Shown here: positions 11,842 to 23,100 of the stretch, one piece after another
How positions within the stretch are numbered: position 1 is the stretch's first letter
Layout: the number at the start of each line of letters is the position of its first letter
Assembly (NCBI GenBank): GCA_001969505.1
Contig: LSSK01000180.1
Location: 1 to 36,927 of the forward strand
Source of the DNA: Zancudomyces culisetae
Taxonomy: Eukaryota > Kickxellomycota > Harpellomycetes > Harpellales > Legeriomycetaceae
DNA: 36,927 nt
Direction of reading: 5' to 3'
Program-made: the position numbers and the translations under genes
The notes under the pieces: generated by a model
What the model was told of the DNA's origin: nothing
The model's database searches: none
What the model saw: only the letters and a program-made list of their open reading frames with translations

Positions 11842-12570
11842 ATGTCTGACGTACAAACCTCTCAAGATCTACAAACAACAAATGGTACCGCAACTCCTTG
11901 CGAAAATCAATATATGCTCGACTTTCTTGAAAATTCCGAAAAATTAGCCAAAGATAAATCAAGCTACGATGGTGAAAAGGAGGACGAATGGCCGGTTGAG
12001 GTCATCAAGGTTCTGAAACATATCAACGAACTGGATTTACGAGGAGCTAGTAGATTTGTCAAGGTTGAATCGGATTACTACTCCTGGCCCCTATCTGTGC
12101 GCACCAAGCGAGTCAATGTGCCTAATACTTTTCATATGACTAAATGTGTGATTATGGAGAACAAACGCTGGAAAGAAGAGTTCAAAGAGGATCTCAACAA
12201 CTTTAAAATGGTTTGCATTTTTGTGCAATATGAAGCATCAATAGATTGTTCAAAGCTAACTGACTTTATTAGAAGTTTCAAAACGGATGGGAAGCCTCGT
12301 TCCAAGAAAAACTTTAACTTTAGACTTGTTAATCCCGAGCTTACAAAAGAGTTGACTGGTTTTGATAAGTTTGGGGTTTCACCATTTGGTTCTACCACGG
12401 CATTGCCTATAATTATGAGTAAGGCCATTACAGAACTGAATCCACCTATTATATCCCTTGGTGCTGGTCATCCAGACTGGAAACTCGTCATGCCTGTAGA
12501 TAAGATTATAAGTGGTCTCAACTGTATCGTTGGAGATGTATCCATTCCCAAACCGGAAAGCTCTGAATGA
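11842..12570 (+). CDS. YbaK/ProX-type aminoacyl-tRNA editing domain protein
   Basis: This 242-residue protein starts at ATG 11842; the open frame runs two codons further up only to a TTG. The C-terminal half matches the YbaK/prolyl-tRNA-editing fold. It contains a basic FRLVNPEL strand, the family loop ELTGFDKFGVSPFG near residues 170-182, an Ile-rich strand (ALPIIMSK), and the terminal SLGAGHPDWKLVM segment near 205-217 followed by a short helix. Members of this family hydrolyse mischarged tRNAs (for example Ala- or Cys-tRNAPro) in trans. Here the domain stands alone, not fused to a prolyl-tRNA synthetase, with an N-terminal region of about 100 residues (EWPVEVIKVLKHINELDL) seen in fungal and plant stand-alone versions. 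No targeting signal is obvious, so a cytosolic location is likely. The tRNA substrate cannot be told from the sequence. It diverges from SDS22 and converges on RSM7. Confidence 0.85.
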   Translation: MSDVQTSQDLQTTNGTATPCENQYMLDFLENSEKLAKDKSSYDGEKEDEWPVEVIKVLKHINELDLRGASRFVKVESDYYSWPLSVRTKRVNVPNTFHMTKCVIMENKRWKEEFKEDLNNFKMVCIFVQYEASIDCSKLTDFIRSFKTDGKPRSKKNFNFRLVNPELTKELTGFDKFGVSPFGSTTALPIIMSKAITELNPPIISLGAGHPDWKLVMPVDKIISGLNCIVGDVSIPKPESSE

Positions 12571-13191
12571 TCCAATGTGATGGGGAATGGCTACGATTTT
12601 TTCAAACATGTGTAATTAATTTTTGTTTTTTCCATTCCTATCATTTCTGCCTTTTTTTTCAATAACATTTCTCTTTTTTTATAGTATACGCGATATGCTT
12701 TGATCTTTGTACCTTGAAAAATAATGAAAATGCATTAACTTTGAAAAAAAAAAATAGATATTAACACGCATATCGTACAGTATAGTTTTTTTTTCTCCTT
12801 TAGTTCCTGGTGGGTATGTTTTGTGTAAAGTAAACTTGTATAAATGGTATTAGGATTGCAAAATACCAACCCAATACCAGATATTTAGCCCATAATACTA
12901 CATACTCATAACAGTAATTATCAACTTGCCGCTATATAGATTTGATACAAGGAGGTCAAAACACAACATTTAAACATACCACGTTCTTTCAAACATCTTT
13001 ATAAGTATCATTTCCTTATTCCCGATTTCAGATACCCTCTATAGAATTTTTGTACTGTTTCCTCTTATTTTTTTTTTTGAAAAATGATACATTTATTTGT
13101 AGTAGTGAGAAAAAATAGTTTGTAAAAGACAGTAAAATCTTATTAAATGAATGTTAAAGCCAGAAAAGCATGTAGGGGGAGGGGAGGAAAT
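12571..13191. other. Convergent 3' spacer between the YbaK-like gene and RSM7
   Basis: These 621 bp lie between two stop codons of convergent genes and are very AT-rich with long T and A runs. Expected content is the 3' untranslated regions and polyadenylation signals of both genes. Nothing else is recognisable. Confidence 0.5.
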
Positions 13192-13818
13192 CTAGCGGCG
13201 ACCACCTGGGCCCATCATTGTGAGCAGCTGTGCTCTGTTTGCAAGGACTGTTTTGTGTAGTGATAGCTTTCGTTGGAGCACGTTACTAGTTCCATTGACA
13301 ATTGCCAGCACTTCGGCACTTAGTCGCAAGTGTAACTTTCTGACCTTTCTTTTCTTTGCTTCTTCCAAAATCCATAGAATTGCAAATCTTCTTCTTTGTC
13401 TTAGATTCAACGGCTTTGGAATTAGAATGTTTTTTGTTCCTTTTTTACTTGAGGCTGTGGCCATCAAAGGTGAAGCCATTTCAACTGCATCAAATAACAC
13501 TCTGTAGGGATCTGAATTTGTTTCCTTTTTGATCTGCAATAATGCGTCGCTCACTTGGCGTTGAGCTCGTAATTTTTTTCCATCTCTCATAATCGTGTTT
13601 ACTATTTGCGATAATAGAGGGTCCTCGCGCAGGAGTACTCGCTTTTCTAAGGGAACTATTGTTGTGATCCCGATTGTTCCTTGATCGACTTCAATCTCAC
13701 TTTGTGCTTCTTTGATTTTTGCTTGGTCGAATTTCGTTACATAGTTCTGCGCAAAGACCCGTGGCTTTAGTACAGCTGGTGCTATATTTCTGGAAAATAC
13801 TCTAAATGTTTTGAGCAT
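13192..13818 (-). CDS. RSM7: Mitochondrial small-subunit ribosomal protein uS7m
   Basis: A single exon encodes 208 residues. The N-terminus (MLKTFRVFSRNIAP) is basic and hydroxylated, as expected of a mitochondrial presequence. The S7 domain follows from about residue 65: LLSQIVNTIMRDGKKLRAQR, then PYRVLFDAVEMASPL, then the basic stretch LNLRQRRRFAILWILEEAKK, and finally LSLHKTVLANRAQLL. uS7 binds the 3' major domain of the 15S rRNA and nucleates assembly of the mitoribosome head. The length agrees with fungal Rsm7 proteins. The start at 13818 is the first ATG of the frame and begins the presequence. No intron is needed. Assignment is confident. Confidence 0.93.
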   Translation of the reverse strand: MLKTFRVFSRNIAPAVLKPRVFAQNYVTKFDQAKIKEAQSEIEVDQGTIGITTIVPLEKRVLLREDPLLSQIVNTIMRDGKKLRAQRQVSDALLQIKKETNSDPYRVLFDAVEMASPLMATASSKKGTKNILIPKPLNLRQRRRFAILWILEEAKKRKVRKLHLRLSAEVLAIVNGTSNVLQRKLSLHKTVLANRAQLLTMMGPGGRR

Positions 13819-14418
13819 TTTTATGATTTAATTCTCGATCTGTAACAACAAATGTGTGTAAAGTTAATTTTGATTACTATTTTATCTTTCAGTGTGTGAT
13901 TGACTTGTATATCAATGTTCAAATCCAGAATTTCTTTTTTCTTTGATTTGGTTTTCGTTTGTGTTTTGCATATATTCTTTTCTGCCCCCCCAGGAAAATA
14001 AGCAAAAAAAATTTTCAAGCCTTTGGAAAATAGAGACAAATTGATAACTAAATTTCAGCCCAATCGAAATCGGTTGGTAGTTGAAAGAGCTATTCATTTA
14101 TTTACGCTTTGCTTGATGTATTTTAGGAAAACCGGGCTTTGTTTTTACTGTTAGGTTGATGAAAAATACCACTTCGTATAACCCCAGTACATACACTAGA
14201 AAAAGATGGCTGGTAGGTAGTCATTTGGTTTTAATACAGAGTTTTCTCTATCTATACGTTTTTACAGATTTGATGTAAATATCCTTTTGTAAACTCTAGT
14301 TCCTTCTAGGATAAAACATATATTGATTCATATCAAGTACGTACCAAAATAAGATAGCCCTCTCTTTCCTCTTCTCCTTAACACATCCTCTAATGTAATA
14401 CGCAATAATCAATACAAA

Positions 14419-14957
14419 CACTATACATGCTTTATTATTTGGGCAGTACAAGACTGTCTTGATAGTAAATCTCGCTTGTCGGCACTAAACGTAATTTTTC
14501 ATTGCTTTAAAATTTTCATATCCCAATTGTGTGTTGGGTTGTGCCAGATACAACACTTTATCTTTACCAAGATGAACTAATAGGTCATAAAATAAGAGTA
14601 AAAGGTGCTGAGCCTATCCAAGCTCAGTACTTTTTTGGGGGGGGTGGAAATCTGTTTTTGGTGATCTAGTATATTGGTTAGAAATATGAACCTGTTAATC
14701 TTGGTTAGCCTGGTAGTAGAAGAGGGAATATGGGTTTAGACAAATTCAAGTGGTTGCAATATGAAAATTTTAGATCTGTATAGGAGTAAACTAATATTTA
14801 ACAGTGTAAAGTAGGTTGGTTGGAAGCAAGGTTACCCGAATAAAAAGCACACACTATCCCAGCATCTAACATTGCGTTCTTAACTTCTAACTCCTACCAT
14901 ATAACCCTCAATCCCACTTTTACACCTAAACTCTGAGAGTATGTTGAGCTGAATACA
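14419..14957 (+). repeat. Left copy of 539-bp exact direct repeat flanking an N gap
   Basis: Bases 14419-14957 are identical to 15118-15656, including a run of eight G and every homopolymer I compared. The left copy stops at the first N and the right copy starts immediately after the last N. This is the signature of a scaffold join where two contig ends carry the same sequence but were not merged. Confidence 0.9.
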
Positions 14958-15117
14958 NNNNNNNNNNNNNNNNNNNNNNNNNNNNNNNNNNNNNNNNNNN
15001 NNNNNNNNNNNNNNNNNNNNNNNNNNNNNNNNNNNNNNNNNNNNNNNNNNNNNNNNNNNNNNNNNNNNNNNNNNNNNNNNNNNNNNNNNNNNNNNNNNNN
15101 NNNNNNNNNNNNNNNNN
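14958..15117. other. Assembly gap (160 N)
   Basis: A run of 160 undetermined bases. Any open frame reported across it is meaningless. Its length probably comes from a mate-pair estimate or a fixed filler and may not correspond to real missing sequence. Confidence 0.98.
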
Positions 15118-15656
15118 CACTATACATGCTTTATTATTTGGGCAGTACAAGACTGTCTTGATAGTAAATCTCGCTTGTCGGCACTAAACGTAATTTTTCA
15201 TTGCTTTAAAATTTTCATATCCCAATTGTGTGTTGGGTTGTGCCAGATACAACACTTTATCTTTACCAAGATGAACTAATAGGTCATAAAATAAGAGTAA
15301 AAGGTGCTGAGCCTATCCAAGCTCAGTACTTTTTTGGGGGGGGTGGAAATCTGTTTTTGGTGATCTAGTATATTGGTTAGAAATATGAACCTGTTAATCT
15401 TGGTTAGCCTGGTAGTAGAAGAGGGAATATGGGTTTAGACAAATTCAAGTGGTTGCAATATGAAAATTTTAGATCTGTATAGGAGTAAACTAATATTTAA
15501 CAGTGTAAAGTAGGTTGGTTGGAAGCAAGGTTACCCGAATAAAAAGCACACACTATCCCAGCATCTAACATTGCGTTCTTAACTTCTAACTCCTACCATA
15601 TAACCCTCAATCCCACTTTTACACCTAAACTCTGAGAGTATGTTGAGCTGAATACA
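15118..15656 (+). repeat. Right copy of 539-bp exact direct repeat flanking an N gap
   Basis: This copy is identical to 14419-14957 at an offset of 699 bases. The sequence beyond it (15657 on) has no counterpart on the left because the left copy ends at the gap. Probably the same chromosomal locus represented twice. Confidence 0.9.
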
Positions 15657-16032
15657 CCACCAATAATCCAAGACAAGTAAAGTGAGAATAGTGCGTTAGA
15701 AGGGTGGAGTGAAATGAAGCACAAAAAGCTGGGTGGTTGTAAGGATCACACAGCCACAAGTCTTTAGTGTTAGTGTTAATATTATTTTCAAAGGCTATAT
15801 GTTCGAATATGGACCATTCAAGCTCTATTAGTGCTCTTGGAAACTAGTTGTAATATTGTCCCACCTTTATCAACTTTTGCCAGTTTCACTGCTTTTGAAG
15901 GAGAAAGTAAATACGTGTATATACTAACACCTGTTTTGTTAATATACAGTTATAAAATAGTTCAACAGAAGCAATACAGGTAGCACTATACATGCCCATG
16001 ATGGATACCAAGTGTAGTTTAAAGATATTTTT

Positions 16033-16056
16033 GATGCTGATGCTGATGCTGATGCT
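16033..16056 (+). repeat. (GATGCT)4 microsatellite
   Basis: Four perfect tandem hexamers in non-coding sequence upstream of the CSL gene. Likely a simple replication-slippage repeat with no inferred function. Confidence 0.85.
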
Positions 16057-18414
16057 GTTTCTATCACTACTATTTCAAGGATGGATGAGAAAAAAATAAT
16101 AGTTTGTCTATTTAGAGTGAAGTACTTTTTTTACTTTGTCCCTTTCTCCAAATTACTAAAAATAAAATAAAAAAAAGTGGCGTGTGTTGCCTATTGCTTT
16201 TATTTTCTTTTTTTTTCAAACGAAATATATATCTATTTAAAAGTTATATTACATTATTGATTAGCGCAATGTACATAGGAATTTTTTTGGTACAGATTTG
16301 CTAAAAAAAAAGTGGATAATTCAGCTTTATGTCCTTTTAGTATTTTTTTTGTACACAAATACACAATAAGGATTTAGTGTAGAATCGAAAAATAGCGGAG
16401 AAAAAAAGGAGTGACTTTAATTGATTTTTCATCACTAATTTCAAAAACAGCTGATGTTTTATGGCGTGAGAAACTACAATACTGTATTTGGAGGGGGGTT
16501 GATGGTTGTTCTCTACATAGAACTGTGTCGTTGTTGCACAGATAGCCCGCTCACCCCCCCTTTAATATTTCAAGTTGTATATGTATACATTCAAATATAT
16601 TATGTAGCAGGTTTTTTTGGTGGATACAAACGACGCTTGAGTAATGCGACAAATAAAAATTGAGGCCTGAGAGGTGGGTTATCCCTTCCCCCCACTCTTC
16701 CTGCTGAAAAAAACGACTAAAACACAAAAATATCTAGACTATGTTTAGAATGGTCAGAATATGGTGTGATATCATGTGTCAGAGATGGTCGACTACTAGA
16801 TGAGAAATCGATGTTTTGATTAGCATTCGAGTAGAATTAATGATGACTCACAATACGAATATATTGTGATAGATGAAATATAGCTAGGTTTTGCATGTGT
16901 TTTTTTGTTGTTGCTTTTGTTGTTTTTCAAATTATTTGCTTTTTGATGTATCTTTTGGCTTATTTTGTTCATTTTGCCAAAACACAAAATCTCTAATCGC
17001 TTTTTCCTGTTGAAGAAAAAATAAAGCACATATTTATGGCCAAAACTACTTCACATAACATGGGAAAACATAATGATGGTTTGGAATACTAAAATTTTTT
17101 TAGGCTGTCATGAGAAAAATCGAAATTTCTTTGCTTAAAACGAAAAAAAAACTGATGTTTTAGAAAGAGAAATTGGCTTAAAAATGTTTCATAATATCTA
17201 GAATTGTAACATAAAAGGTGAAATACAAGGAAATATATACACCAAGATTTTCATACCAGAGTTTTCACAGCTAAAACGACAAATGGTTGTTGGCTAAAAT
17301 TATGCTTTTATAATAATTTCAGGTTTTCTAGCGAAAAAACACAAAAAGCCTTTTGTCCAACTATATATTTATATTTTCATCATTATTCTTATTTCTATAA
17401 CAATTTTCGTCTTTTTCAACCAGCTCCATTTCCCTGTTCCAGTTGGGAGATTAAACATGCCTATGATTTGAGCTCAAGCCAATTTGATGGTCATTTTTTT
17501 TCTTGTAATTTAGGAATTGTTATTATTGTTTTATTTCTGTACTACACCGTTATCGTTGTGTTTTATTTGATGGACGAGTAAATTGAATTATGATTTATAC
17601 AGAAAGTTCATAATTAGTTTGAAGCTTACGATTTTGTAATTAGGATTCTATAGGTAAATGGTGGAGACGAGAGTGGTGGTGGAGGTAGAGCAGAAAAAAT
17701 AAAATTACAAATCGAAAAAAGCCGTTTACTAACCAAGAATTTTCCATTGAGGTTCGTGAAAATGAAAATAAAAAGCCAAAGCGATTAAGTAGTGGAAAAT
17801 CACAGATTGAAAAAAAAGAAATAGTTATTGATAACACGCAACTAACAGTTTATTTATTTATTAATTTTGTCCTATGGTAAACGTGTTTTCGCCTAAATTA
17901 ATCTTAGTGGGAGTGGAAGCAAGTTGGTGAACAAGAAAAGCCAGAAATTTTTTTTTTTGAGTTTCTACATGTTTAGGTAATTTTCTGAATGTTTGAGAAA
18001 ACTTGGGTTTCTTTTTTGAGGTTCCGTAAAATAAATTATTGGAATGTAAAAGCGCAGAATTTCATTGCGAATCAGATTAATATTTAATAGTCATTGGGAT
18101 ATAAGATAAGAAGCCCAGGGATGCAGTAACATAATGAGGAGGTGAGAGTGGAGGGGGGGAGTGGGAGAGGTATTGCCAACAAACTGTACATGTACTGTTA
18201 ATGAGCAGTTATTTATTGTTTTTAACATGCTCTGGAAGTTCACAGTAAATGTGTGGTTCCAGAGAAGGAAGGCTTTTTCTCAGTTTTTCTGTTTTACCAA
18301 GGTAATAGCCTGGTAACTATACTATACAATGCTCTTTGAAGGGTAGAGAGAAGATAAAGTTGTAGTATACGTGAGTGGCCGAGTTTAGTGAAATAAACGA
18401 AATTCATGACTTTA

Positions 18415-18421
18415 GTGGGAA
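18415..18421 (+). promoter_or_regulatory. Candidate CSL-binding heptamer GTGGGAA
   Basis: An exact match to the core recognised by CSL proteins (established for metazoan CSL and fission yeast Cbf11/Cbf12). It lies 1.76 kb upstream of the CSL start codon. A heptamer can occur by chance, so this is only a candidate autoregulatory site. Confidence 0.25.
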
Positions 18422-19364
18422 AGAGGTAGATATTGGAGATGGGAGCTGGGAGGGGAAAAGAAAAGGCGATTTATTGGTGGCAGATATTATGTTGGAAAAA
18501 AAAACAAACAAAATTTTGGTAACGGGTTCTCAGCATGACTACGGTTTTTTGGGGGAGAGGGAAGGGAGAGAGAGAATGAGGGGATTTTGATGAAAGGTGA
18601 ATTTGAAATCTAGATAAACACAAAAAAAAATTATATATTGGTGAAATGAAGTATTGTGTTTTATGAAGTGAATCGCGGACATAAAAGAAAAAAAAAGCCC
18701 AGGAAATGAGTGCATGGCTTATGTAATCGCACTAAAAAGGAAAAAAGAGGCAATAACCAATAAAGATCAGTTACATTGTTCGCAAATATTTCACGCAAAT
18801 TTGTCTGTGTGTGGTGGAGAAGGGAAGGGAGAGAGAGTTTTGCAGAAAAATGTTAATTGTAAATTGACGTGGTTTTATATTTTTTTTCTTTCTGATTTAA
18901 TATATCCACATTTTATTGACTTTTTTTATTTCCACTCGGTTAAAATGGAAATTGATGGACTTAAATGTAAAAAGCACATGAGCAAAAAAAAGAAAATTAT
19001 TCCAAGAATAGCAATACAAAGAAAGAAAAAAAAGAGAAAAACGAATTGTATTTGTAATTTCAGTAAAATAATATCGTTCCAAATAATCAGGCCCAATTTG
19101 AAAACTGTGAAATACTAAATCAGAAAAATGGAAATAATCAAATCCAACCATCACAATTAAATCAAGAGAAATATGTAATTTTACAAAAAAAAATATAAAT
19201 AATAAAGGCCCCAGATAAAAAGTCCTAAATAAAAAACAGCCTATTACAGGATTTGACCATTTATATATATTTTTTTATCAACACAACGTTTATTGGCGGA
19301 TAATATAAAATAAAAAGAGGGAAGATTGATCAGCTAGGAGATTGGACTGATAATGTAGGGGATG

Positions 19365-19371
19365 GTGGGAA
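19365..19371 (+). promoter_or_regulatory. Candidate CSL-binding heptamer GTGGGAA
   Basis: A second exact core match, 811 bp upstream of the CSL start codon and on the same strand as the 18415 site. Candidate autoregulatory site only. Confidence 0.25.
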
Positions 19372-20181
19372 AAATGGAGTACGGCTTATTGCTTCTCCCA
19401 CAGATATTTCTTTTTGGATTATCCTGCAAGATATAAAGAAAATAAAAAAAAAGCGTGAGTTTACTAACTGAATTAAGACTATTAGAAAGAACTTGACATT
19501 TTGACTGTACCAATCCTTGTGTAATTTTTTTTTTTAAAGTTGCAATAAAAAAATAAGGGGGGAGGGGAAAAAAAAAGTGAGTAAATAATGATTGCAGAGA
19601 AAACAAATGTGAGAAAGAAAAAAAAAAAACCACCAGGATATTATAAAACTAAAGTTGAAACACGCTAATGACAAAATGTTGAATATTTGAGCATCTTTTT
19701 TAATCACATTTAATTCCACAGTTTTATACAAAATACATCTGGTGAGCTCCAAGTTGAACTTCATGTTTAATCCGTTTAGCTAACCATTTATGATTGTGCT
19801 TAGTAATAACCAAATAATTATACAATAATATAATAGGAATAGTAATAAAACTAAATAATAATAAAAAATCAAAGCGGCTTGAAGTGCGCAAAATAAAATT
19901 TGATAATTCCAATACTTGAAATACTTTACAAAGATCGAAGTGTGTGTACATGCACAATTTACTATTAACATAACCAAAACACAGTGAATTGGCAAATCGA
20001 GGAACTTAAAACGAAAAAAAAAGAACAAAGCAATAGAATAACGTTTAGACTCGAGAGAGTTGGCATACGAACAAAGCATATTCAAACATTAAATAAAAAC
20101 AAGTATTGCTCAACCAGTTATTGGGGAACTACCATACCAAAAAGAGCAGGACGGGTAAAATAATACATTAAAAAAAAAAGA

Positions 20182-23100
20182 ATGTTGCGTTCAAGTCGAT
20201 ATAGCTTACTTGAGAAAAAAGGTGATTCAAATCCAGATTTAAATAGATATCGGGTTAGTGCCACCGGACAAATGTACCCAACACCAAACGGACAAATGGA
20301 GCGAGAAAGAGGTGACTACATGGAAGCCATTACTAAACAGGACGATGTCAAAGAAAACAATGTCTACAAGATAAGCGGGGAAGTAGGAAGAGAGGTATAT
20401 GGAGGACGGGGGAAACAAAGTAATGGTATATATCCAGTAGGGTTGATAGGGCGTAGCGTGGAGGAGGGATACAGGGGAGGAGGTTTACGGTATATCGGCG
20501 ACAAAATCATTGGAGATAGTGAGGGTGAAAAATTAAGAAACCCAAAGAGACGAATACATGGAACTGAACAAGATGAAATAAGAGAGCTTCCAATCAAGAG
20601 TTACAAGAGGTATGACCCAGGGGCCGAGGGATACATTAGTAAAGACAAAAACCGAGTGATAAATAAGGGGTCGTTTGGACATGAAGCAAGAAGATTTGAT
20701 GATGAGGAGAACGGTGGAGTTAATGGGAGGAGTAGAGTGCAGCGATATAGACGATATAACAAGGAGGGTCATGTTTGTGGCTGTGATTATGGATATGACT
20801 ATGAAGAAATCAGGAACGCAAGAGAGAGAGAAATTAAAAAAATTATAGAGATGGAAAAGGCTAGAATTTACGAACGATATAAACTTAGTAGAGAAAGAGA
20901 AGATGAAATATATGGAATGTATGATGGAGCGAATGGTAGGAGTGAAGAGCAAGAGCTTTTAGGGTTTAGATACTCAAAAAGCCACATTGCACGAAGTAGC
21001 GATGAACTTTTGAAGATAAAAAAGCTGCAGAGTATGGAGGAGTACTTAAAAGGAGAAAGCGTATACAGTGGAGAGGATGAAGCGATAGGAGGAGGAATTG
21101 GTTTGTGTGATAGTGAGATGGAAGACAGCAATAGTAATACTGACAACAGCAACTATAGTAGTGGTCACAACTACAACTACAAGTACAAGTACAATTACAG
21201 CTACAATAATAGCCATAGCTACAAGTACGAGCATAGTGGTCATAGAAGTATCAATAGCAGTGGTAGTGGTAGTGGTAGTGGTAGTGGTAGTACTGGTGAA
21301 GGTTCTGGCAGAGAGTCTTATGGACTAGATACGACCAACATGGAATCGCGGGCCACAGATGGACGGATGAGCATAATGTCACTGCTTCAAAGTAACGAGG
21401 ACCATTTTCAAAAGGAAAATGACAGAAATCTTCAACAAGAGATACAGAATGGCAAAGATGACAAAAGAGGCTGGGCGGATAAAGTCAAGGAGGTTGGTAA
21501 GATTGAGAGACTAGGGAATGAGGATGAGGATGATGGTGATTATGATTATAATTATGGTTATGATGGACAAGAGGATCTGGAAAACCCAGCGTGGCAGACG
21601 TGGCTTGGTGATTGGATTGACAATATAGTAACAGTGAAGTGCTTCTATCCTTCAGTAGCACAAAAATCGTATGGAAATGAAAAACGATTTTTGTGTCCAC
21701 CACCAGCTGTGCTAGTTTGGGGAAGAGGCGAGAGTGCTGCGATAGCCAGAAACTCAGTAATGGAGATGCATGTAGTCCAGGATTTCGATCAGCGATCCAA
21801 GATACAGGAAGGAATGGATGAAATGGGTTCACGAACCAAAATGGCACTTGCTAAATCCCGAACTGGTAAAACGTACGACAGTGTGAGTGTGTCAGAATCA
21901 CAAACAGCAATTAAAACGGGACACGAAAACAAGAAATACTCAACCAAATTTGTTACAAACCAAGGTCTACACAATGGCAATTATTTGACGGAAAAAAATG
22001 TGCATGAGCTTGGAAACGGTAACTCCAGAACTAGCCAGTCAAATTTGACAACCAGAGAAATGGTGGCGCTTGCAAGAGGATTATCAACACCAGCTAAACA
22101 AAATGGCGACGAAAAGAAGGATAGTGATAATGCTAATGACAATCGTAATTTCTATGTCGACACATACGACTATGCACTCTTCAAGTGCTTACACGTGATA
22201 AACAGTGGGAAGAACAAAGACTTCCGTTTCAAGTTGCAACTCAAGATGCCGTACGTTGTGGGCCGACCAGTCAGCGAAAAGGGACAAGTCTATGCTGAGC
22301 TGACATCTGAGAAAATGAGTATTATTTCCAAGCCTAGCAAAAAGACCAATAACTCTAGAGGCAAAGGGCTGTGTGTTTTCCAGGGTTCCACAGTATCGCT
22401 GTTCAACAGAATCAATTCGCAGACATTTAGAACCAGATTTATGTCTGTTGAGAGAGATTCTGGCGAGTGGGAAGCCCTTCCAGACAATTGGCATGCTTTC
22501 AGGATAGTTGATGTCACCAACCAAACACATCGTTCGTTAGGATCCGATTCTTCAATTCCTTTGCCTGATACGACGACTCCCAATAATGGAGGAAGTACTG
22601 ATGAATCTCCACTATTCTACAATGCAAAAGTGGTTTTGGAATCACAGATTGCTGCGTTCAGGTCACCTGTAATGATTATTCGCAAGGTTGTTTGTGGAAA
22701 ATTGGTTGATGATGGACAATCCCCAGTTTGTCAAATGCACAAGATTGCATTTGAGTTGTGTGATGATGAAAATGATAGTAATAATGCTAATGGTAATGGT
22801 AATGGTAATGGTAATAATAGAAAACCTTTGTATCTATGTGCTTACCCTAATAACAACAATGGTAGTGGTAGTGGTAGTGGTAACAATGGTGATGGAAATG
22901 AAAATACCAACACTGTTTATAACAAGTCAGGAAGAAATGTACTGTCATTCTTACCTCTTTCAATCAACACTCTTGCAAACACCAATAATAACAATAGAGG
23001 AGTTAAATGCGACACAGATGACTCCAGTAGCACAAATTCCAATGGTGATGTAAGTTCCAATTCAACAGAAATTGGTGATGCCTTTTGCTGGACTATTGTT

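Larger units (their letters stand above)
13819..20181. other. 6.36 kb non-coding region upstream of the CSL gene (with gap)
   Basis: No convincing coding frame was found on either strand. The longest frames are short, AT-rich and use non-ATG starts. The region lies between the divergent starts of RSM7 and the CSL gene, and most of it is on the CSL side once a short RSM7 promoter is allowed for. It contains the N gap with flanking duplication (14419-15656), a (GATGCT)4 microsatellite at 16033-16056, a purine-rich plus-strand segment from about 17640 to 19640, two GTGGGAA heptamers (18415, 19365) and three TACTAAC heptamers (15922, 17727, 19462). The last could be branch points of leader introns, but no matching donor and acceptor could be fixed. 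Long regulatory DNA or a long 5' leader is the likeliest explanation. Confidence 0.5.

Noticed and set aside
14695-14760. tRNA-like A-box (TTAGCCTGGTAG) in the duplicated segment
   Set aside because: Key A-box positions do not fit, there is no GGTTCGANTC B-box within range, and no cloverleaf could be drawn.
14894-15150. Open frames running through the N gap
   Set aside because: They exist only because N codons cannot be stops.
15922-15953. TACTAAC followed by a CAG acceptor, suggesting an intron
   Set aside because: No matching donor or flanking coding sequence was found. It could be a leader intron of the CSL gene but cannot be supported from sequence alone.
18714-19118. 134-codon open frame on the plus strand in the CSL upstream region
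   Set aside because: Non-ATG start, Lys/Phe-rich AT-driven composition, no domain and no splice context. It looks like a chance frame in purine-rich DNA.
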